33,553 bases of DNA from NCBI GenBank assembly GCA_016124615.1, contig WGNF01000010.1, forward strand, positions 1 to 33,553, written 5' to 3'. The stretch's first letter is position 1, and the number at the start of each line of letters is the position of its first letter. The notes beneath the pieces were generated by a model that was not told the origin of the DNA, searched no databases, and saw only the letters and a list, made by a program, of their open reading frames with translations. Source of the stretch: Paracoccaceae bacterium (GTDB taxonomy: Bacteria > Pseudomonadota > Alphaproteobacteria > Rhodobacterales > Rhodobacteraceae). Of this stretch, positions 30,040-33,553 are shown one piece after another. A program made the translations under genes and the position numbers.

Positions 30040-30642
30040 GTGCCAGCGCTTATCGATGAAACTATGCTTTCGAAACTCGCCCCCGCAGGTTACTACATCG
30101 CGCTGCGGGTCGGCTTTTACGCGCCCGAGCGCGAGATGAACGCCTTTCCGTCGGACTGGACCGACTACTACACGCGGGACGGGCTGGCGCTGGTCGATCC
30201 CTACATGCAGTGGTGCCAGAGGAACGCGGGCATCTCGCGGTGGAGCGCGGTCGACCTGCCGGACCCCTACTCGGTCGCGTTTGCCTATCGGCGGTTTGGC
30301 ATTCCGTTTGGGGCATCTGTCTCGATCACCGGGACGATCACCGAGCCGCGGCGCAGTTTCGGCGTGTTCGCCCACCCGGATCGGGAGTTCAGCGAGGAAG
30401 AGATGGCGCTGCTTCACGATGCGCTCGACCAGCTCCACTCGGCCAACAACGACGTGCTGACCCCGGCGCAGGCCGCCGCCCTGCGTCTACTGTCACAAGG
30501 AAAGCGGCAGAAAGAGATTGCGGCCCTGCTCGGGATCTCGATCAGCGCCGTCAAGGCACGCCTGAAGAGCGCCTCGGAACGTCTGGGCGCGAGTACACCG
30601 ATCGAGGCCGCCTCCATCGCGGCAAGTAGCGGAATGTTGTGA
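30040..30642 (+). CDS. LuxR family autoinducer-responsive regulator
   Basis: The product is 200 residues from GTG 30040, the earliest start after an in-frame TAA at 30031; ATG 30064 is the alternative. The AHL-binding domain keeps Trp40, Tyr44, Asp53, Pro54 and Trp68 in the canonical spacing. The C-terminal HTH (about 140-197) reads LTPAQAAALRLLSQGKRQKE then IAALLGISISAVKARLKSA. The N-terminus is about 20 residues shorter than in many LuxR proteins. An out-of-frame ATG at 30015 gives a 14-codon peptide that overlaps the GTG start and could affect initiation. It is divergent from the HTH-less paralogue, and is the first of two full LuxRs before luxI. Confidence 0.92.
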   Translation: MPALIDETMLSKLAPAGYYIALRVGFYAPEREMNAFPSDWTDYYTRDGLALVDPYMQWCQRNAGISRWSAVDLPDPYSVAFAYRRFGIPFGASVSITGTITEPRRSFGVFAHPDREFSEEEMALLHDALDQLHSANNDVLTPAQAAALRLLSQGKRQKEIAALLGISISAVKARLKSASERLGASTPIEAASIAASSGML

Positions 30643-30643
30643 T

Positions 30644-30668
30644 CTGCAAGGCCGGTCCCGGCACGCAG
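30644..30668 (+). terminator. weak hairpin after luxR
   Basis: CTGC and GCAG flank an inner GCCG-GTCC-CGGC stem, starting at the base after the stop. No T run follows. It could end or slow transcription between the two luxR genes. Confidence 0.35.
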
Positions 30669-30776
30669 AAGTACAAGTCGCTTGGTGCATTAATTCGTTG
30701 AAAATTGTTCGGCGCGTCGTGGACGCAGGAAGCTGCGGGCCTCGTTTCCGGGTCGGGCCCGGCATGGAGAGTCAGG

Positions 30777-31484
30777 GTGGCATTGAACATCATCGACCTC
30801 AGCACGGTGAAAAGCCGCGACGAAAACTTTGCGATCTTTCTGGATCAGCTCTGCCAGCGTCTTGATCTCGACTATGCATCTTACGCGATGGTCGGCCCGT
30901 TTGCCGGGACGGTGCAGGGCTATGCCAACTACCCCGAGCCGTGGAAGAACCACTACATTCGCCAAGGATTGCACAGGGTTGACCCGATCCTGCACAAGGC
31001 CGGGCGCAGCATTGCCCCGGTCGACTGGACCCGGTTCGAAAAGGATCAGTCGTTCCGGTCAGTGTTCTATGCGGCCGACGATTTCGGCATCACGCCGCAG
31101 GGGCTGACCGTTCCCATCCGCGGCCCCTACGGCGACCGCGGGCTGCTCAGCGTCACGCGGGCCTGCCCGATCCCGGAATGGGAAAAGCTCAAGGCCGCGA
31201 TCGTCGGCGATCTGCAACTCGCCGCCGTGCATCTGCATGATTCCGTGATGCGCTCGTCAGTGTTGTCCCGCGCCTTCAATACGCCCGCCCTGTCGCATCG
31301 CGAAATCGAAATCCTTCAATGGGTTGCGGCAGGCAAACAGCAACAGGACATCGGCGATATCCTGGCGATTTCTCATCGCACGGTTGAGGTTCATCTGCGC
31401 TCGGCGCGGGAAAAACTGGGCGCATTGACCACATTTCAGGCGGTTGGCCGCGCCATTGGGCTCGGATTGATTTTCCCCTGCTAA
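30777..31484 (+). CDS. LuxR family regulator next to luxI
   Basis: The product is 235 residues from GTG 30777, chosen because GGAGAG lies five bases upstream; the open frame runs further back without a ribosome site. The AHL-binding domain has Trp56, Tyr60, Asp69, Pro70 and Trp84 in the canonical spacing. The HTH (about 170-235) reads LSHREIEILQWVAAGKQQQD then IGDILAISHRTVEVHL. The length is typical of LuxR/RhlR regulators. It is 95 bases upstream of luxI, with a lux-box-like dyad between, so it is the most likely cognate receptor of the synthase. Confidence 0.94.
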   Translation: MALNIIDLSTVKSRDENFAIFLDQLCQRLDLDYASYAMVGPFAGTVQGYANYPEPWKNHYIRQGLHRVDPILHKAGRSIAPVDWTRFEKDQSFRSVFYAADDFGITPQGLTVPIRGPYGDRGLLSVTRACPIPEWEKLKAAIVGDLQLAAVHLHDSVMRSSVLSRAFNTPALSHREIEILQWVAAGKQQQDIGDILAISHRTVEVHLRSAREKLGALTTFQAVGRAIGLGLIFPC

Positions 31485-31503
31485 GGTCCGCCACCACCAA
31501 AAG

Positions 31504-31523
31504 ACCTACGGGATAACCCGTAT
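31504..31523 (+). promoter_or_regulatory. lux-box-like dyad upstream of luxI
   Basis: TACGGG-ATAA-CCCGTA at 31507-31522 is a perfect six-base inverted repeat. The 20-base window starts ACCTACGGGAT, close to the left half of the Vibrio lux box (ACCTGTAGGAT). A possible -10, AAATAC at 31545, is spaced so that the box would overlap the -35 position, as in LuxR-activated promoters. Confidence 0.6.
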
Positions 31524-31579
31524 AGAAAAAAGTTGCGATTTGGCAAATACATATCCCTGCCGCCACAAGGGGAAATACC

Positions 31580-32218
31580 ATGATTTACATCGTCGACTCG
31601 CTCAATGCTCACGAATACGGTGACCTTCTCGACAACATGCACCGCCTGCGGGCGCGCGTGTTTTCCGATCGTCTTGGCTGGGATGTGAAGGTCAAGAACG
31701 GCATGGAACGGGACATGTTCGATGATCTCGATCCGGCCCATGTCATCAGCGTTGACAATGATGGCCAGGTCGTCGGCTGCATGCGTCTGCTGCAGACCAC
31801 CGGCCCGCACATGCTGACCGACATCTTCGCCTGCCTGCTGGACGGCGAGCCGCCGCTGCGCAGTTCGACCGTGTGGGAAGCAACCCGGTTTTGCGTGGAT
31901 ACCGCGCGGCTTGGGCGCGGAACCTGCCGGAACTCGATCTCTTACGTGACGAGCGAGGTGATGATCGGGGCGTTTGAATACGGCAAGGCCGCCGGCGTGA
32001 CCGATGCGGTCGCCGTCATCGACCCGGTGATGGACCGGGTGATGAAGCGGTCGGGCAACGGCCCGTATGGCTACCTGGGCTCGCCCAAGCCGATGGGCAA
32101 GGTGACCGCGCTTGCGGCCCTGATGGACTGCTCGACGCAGCGCATCGAGCGGCTGCGGGAGTTTTCGGGAATTCGCCACGACGTCTTCCAGCCGCAGCAC
32201 GTCGAACTGGCGGCATGA
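31580..32218 (+). CDS. acyl-homoserine-lactone synthase (LuxI family)
   Basis: A 212-residue cytoplasmic enzyme that makes AHL signals from S-adenosylmethionine and acyl-ACP. The invariant residues are all here: Arg24, Phe28 and Trp34 (MHRLRARVFSDRLGWDV), Glu43 and Asp45/Asp48 (GMERDMFDD), Arg69 (GCMRLL), Phe83, Glu100 and Arg103 (VWEATRFCVD). AAGGGGA lies before the ATG. The lux-box-like dyad 60 bases upstream suggests positive feedback by a LuxR. The acyl chain length cannot be read from the sequence with confidence. Confidence 0.97.
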   Translation: MIYIVDSLNAHEYGDLLDNMHRLRARVFSDRLGWDVKVKNGMERDMFDDLDPAHVISVDNDGQVVGCMRLLQTTGPHMLTDIFACLLDGEPPLRSSTVWEATRFCVDTARLGRGTCRNSISYVTSEVMIGAFEYGKAAGVTDAVAVIDPVMDRVMKRSGNGPYGYLGSPKPMGKVTALAALMDCSTQRIERLREFSGIRHDVFQPQHVELAA

Positions 32219-32245
32219 GGTGCGCAACTCCTCTCGAACGCTGTT

Positions 32246-32346
32246 CCTGCCAACCGGTTCGGGTAGAACCGGCGAAAGCAGGCGGCGTTGGAGAGGGGGC
32301 GACGCCCGCAACCGGCGCGTAACGTGGCCAGATCAGGGTTCTGGCC
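32246..32346 (+). other. structured intergenic RNA region after luxI
   Basis: Two strong hairpins fill most of the 141-base gap. The first has an inner stem CCGGTTC-GGGTA-GAACCGG (32254-32272) and an outer stem CCTGC/GCAGG (32246-32250, 32278-32282) with a GAAA-containing internal loop. The second, GGCCAGA-N7-TCTGGCC (32326-32346), is perfect and ends one base before the ribosome site GGAGGGAA of the next ORF. A small GGGC/GCCC stem lies between them. No T run follows either, so this looks like a leader or small RNA rather than a terminator. Confidence 0.45.
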
Positions 32347-32359
32347 GGAGGGAATCGAA

Positions 32360-32596
32360 ATGACGGATCATCGCTGGTTGGTGTCGGCATTGATCGACAT
32401 GTTCGAATACGCAGAGCGTTCGGATCTGGACGAGGTCGCCCGGTCCCTTGAAGCTGCGATCGAACGCATTTCCCCCATCGTCGGTGGCACGCCGGATGGA
32501 TCGGTGGCTGATGACCGGGGCAATGCCGTCGGGCAAGGGCGGGCCTCGGCCAGCGTCATCCCGTTTCCGGCGGCACGGCAGCGCCGCAGCGCCTGA
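32360..32596 (+). CDS. 78-residue protein of unknown function downstream of luxI
   Basis: The product is 78 residues from ATG 32360, with a strong ribosome site GGAGGGAA five bases upstream. The first 45 residues form a likely amphipathic helix pair (HRWLVSALIDMFEYAERSDL, DEVARSLEAAIERI). The rest is a flexible Gly/Ala/Asp tail ending in VIPFPAARQRR. No family is recognised. The helical part with two acidic-aromatic patches is of the kind found in small regulatory or adaptor proteins, but that is only a shape argument. It follows luxI on the same strand across the structured gap. Confidence 0.6.
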   Translation: MTDHRWLVSALIDMFEYAERSDLDEVARSLEAAIERISPIVGGTPDGSVADDRGNAVGQGRASASVIPFPAARQRRSA

Positions 32597-32703
32597 CGCG
32601 TTCGACGCTGATGGCTGCGAGGTGACGAGGGTCGCCCTTGCCGGACGGCGGGGTATTGATCCGGATCACCGGCGGGTGGGGCCTACGGCTGTGGCGGCCG
32701 GCC

Positions 32704-32910
32704 TCATCCCGCAGCGCATCTTCGTCGCCGCCGTTTGCCGCCGGGGCCATACGGGCGCAGCGCGGTCAGCGCAGCAAGCGCCAGTATGGCCGCCGACCCA
32801 CTGGCGCTGACGGTGAAGGCGGACCAGAAAACGGTGCCGCCGAGCAGCCAGGCCAGAAGGCCGCAGACATACCCGACAAGGGAAGCAACAATCATAAGTC
32901 CGACGACCAT
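32704..32910 (-). CDS. small two-helix membrane protein
   Basis: The product is 68 residues from ATG 32910, with GGGAGAA six bases upstream. Two hydrophobic helices (about 3-25 and 32-52) are followed by a very basic tail, KRRRRR. No known family is recognised. An Arg-rich cytoplasmic end suggests inner-membrane insertion with both ends inside. It converges on the 78-residue ORF. Confidence 0.55.
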   Translation of the reverse strand: MVVGLMIVASLVGYVCGLLAWLLGGTVFWSAFTVSASGSAAILALAALTALRPYGPGGKRRRRRCAAG

Positions 32911-33214
32911 GCGGTTCTCCCGGCGGTTGCGACGCCATGCCCCAACTGTTTTACATGGGTGCGCCCGCCGATCCAGTCGCATAGCGCCCCGTGCGTCTCG
33001 AACATTGGCCTGAAAAGCTTGCGCTTTCGTGTAGAGCGGGGGCACGGCAAAGAAATTTTGCAGGCCATGCCCTGCCGCTCAGGTAGAGCGCGCGCCAGCG
33101 AATTCAAAATACGGGCGGCGACGCCGCCTGCCCCTTGCGGCGGGTGACAGGCCCGGTTGCGCGTGCTAGCCAACCTTGCACACAGGTTTCCCCTCCCGTC
33201 GCCGAAAGACCGCC
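32911..33214. other. 304-base divergent intergenic region before rfbC
   Basis: No gene was found. It holds a GGCGGC-GAC-GCCGCC hairpin at 33114-33128 and a tRNA D-arm-like stretch, GCTCAGGTAGAGC, at 33077-33089 without the rest of a tRNA. Promoters for the small membrane protein and rfbC should lie here, but I see no clear consensus. Confidence 0.6.
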
Positions 33215-33553
33215 ATGAAGATCGCGCCCACGCCCCTGCCCGGTGTTCTGCTGCTCGAACCCCGTCGCTTCGGCGATGCGCGGGGGTTCTTCTCGGAAAG
33301 CTGGAACCGGCGGACGCTGGAGGCGGCGGGGGTGCATTTGCCGGAGTTCGTACAGGACAACCACTCGCTGTCGGCGACGGCGGGCACGATCCGGGGGCTG
33401 CATTTTCAGGCGCCGCCGCATGCGCAGGGCAAGCTGGTGCGCTGCGGCCGGGGGCGGCTGCTGGATGTGGCGGTGGATGTGCGCCTGGGCTCGCCGACCT
33501 ACGGGCGCTGGGTCGCGGAAGAGCTGAGCTTTGCGAACGGTCGGCAGCTGTGG
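33215..33553 (+). CDS. rfbC: dTDP-4-dehydrorhamnose 3,5-epimerase (partial, 5' end)
   Basis: The first 113 codons are present; the gene runs off the window. It begins MKIAPTPLPGVLLLEPRRFG and has DARGFFSESWNR, the substrate loop VQDNHSLSATAGTIRGLHFQ with the catalytic-site His, and GKLVRCGRGRLLDVAVDVR of the cupin barrel. The enzyme epimerises C3 and C5 of dTDP-4-keto-6-deoxyglucose on the way to dTDP-rhamnose, a building block of lipopolysaccharide and exopolysaccharide. The other rml genes would be expected just beyond the window. Confidence 0.95.
   Translation, partial: MKIAPTPLPGVLLLEPRRFGDARGFFSESWNRRTLEAAGVHLPEFVQDNHSLSATAGTIRGLHFQAPPHAQGKLVRCGRGRLLDVAVDVRLGSPTYGRWVAEELSFANGRQLW

Noticed and set aside
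29944..30438. Longer start for the HTH-less LuxR-like gene
   Set aside because: The upstream part is antisense to the divergent luxR and Arg/Pro-rich; the autoinducer domain begins right after the ATG at 29943.
33077..33089. tRNA D-arm-like GCTCAGGTAGAGC
   Set aside because: No matching acceptor stem, anticodon arm or T-arm (GTTCGAATC) can be drawn around it, so it is not a tRNA gene; at most a fragment or chance match.

Overview
The window is high-GC, densely packed chromosomal DNA from an alphaproteobacterium, most likely a member of the Rhodobacteraceae (Rhodobacter/Gemmobacter-like). This rests on protein-level recognition, not a search: a fused exosortase-EpsI of the XrtD type, a GTA-type head-spike base protein, a YlxR-L7Ae fusion between nusA and infB, TspO, three LuxR-type proteins with a LuxI, and the order ppiC-argJ-mutT divergent from secA. 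No insertion sequence, prophage module, CRISPR array, rRNA or complete tRNA was found.

Layout. (1) 1-5.1 kb is an envelope/exopolysaccharide locus: the end of a polysaccharide export protein, an outer-membrane barrel, an exosortase fused to EpsI, a rhomboid protease and, convergent, a GT4 glycosyltransferase. (2) At 5.35 kb is a solitary 86-residue spike base protein with a strongly structured leader, followed by parC on the other strand. (3) 8-12.5 kb holds housekeeping and metabolic genes: an SDR oxidoreductase, a HIG1-type twin-helix protein, a cobalamin adenosyltransferase, etfBA with a terminator, and a metallophosphoesterase. (4) 12.5-17.4 kb is a tyrosine/homogentisate degradation locus: fahA, a tiny ORF and an MFS transporter on the minus strand, divergent from marR-maiA-thiolase. 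Fumarylacetoacetate hydrolysis yields fumarate and acetoacetate; once activated to its CoA ester, acetoacetate can be cleaved by the thiolase. (5) 17.4-23.5 kb has tspO and then the rimP-nusA-ylxR/L7Ae-infB operon, with its own promoter, a two-hairpin leader ending in an intrinsic terminator just before rimP, and a terminator after infB. (6) 23.5-29.4 kb has a 45-residue unknown, mutT, argJ and a periplasmic parvulin on the minus strand, divergent from secA.

(7) 29.4-32.6 kb is a quorum-sensing island. It contains a LuxR-like protein that is only the acyl-homoserine-lactone (AHL) binding domain, an intact LuxR divergent from it, a third LuxR, a lux-box-like dyad, the LuxI synthase, and a structured intergenic region leading into a 78-residue unknown. 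(8) The window ends with a small membrane protein and the start of rfbC (dTDP-rhamnose pathway), which points back to surface polysaccharide.

The most interesting items are the HTH-less LuxR beside two full LuxRs and one LuxI; the orphan spike base protein with its folded leader and CtrA-like box; the attenuator-like rimP leader; the structured RNA downstream of luxI; and an MFS gene that appears to start at CTG.
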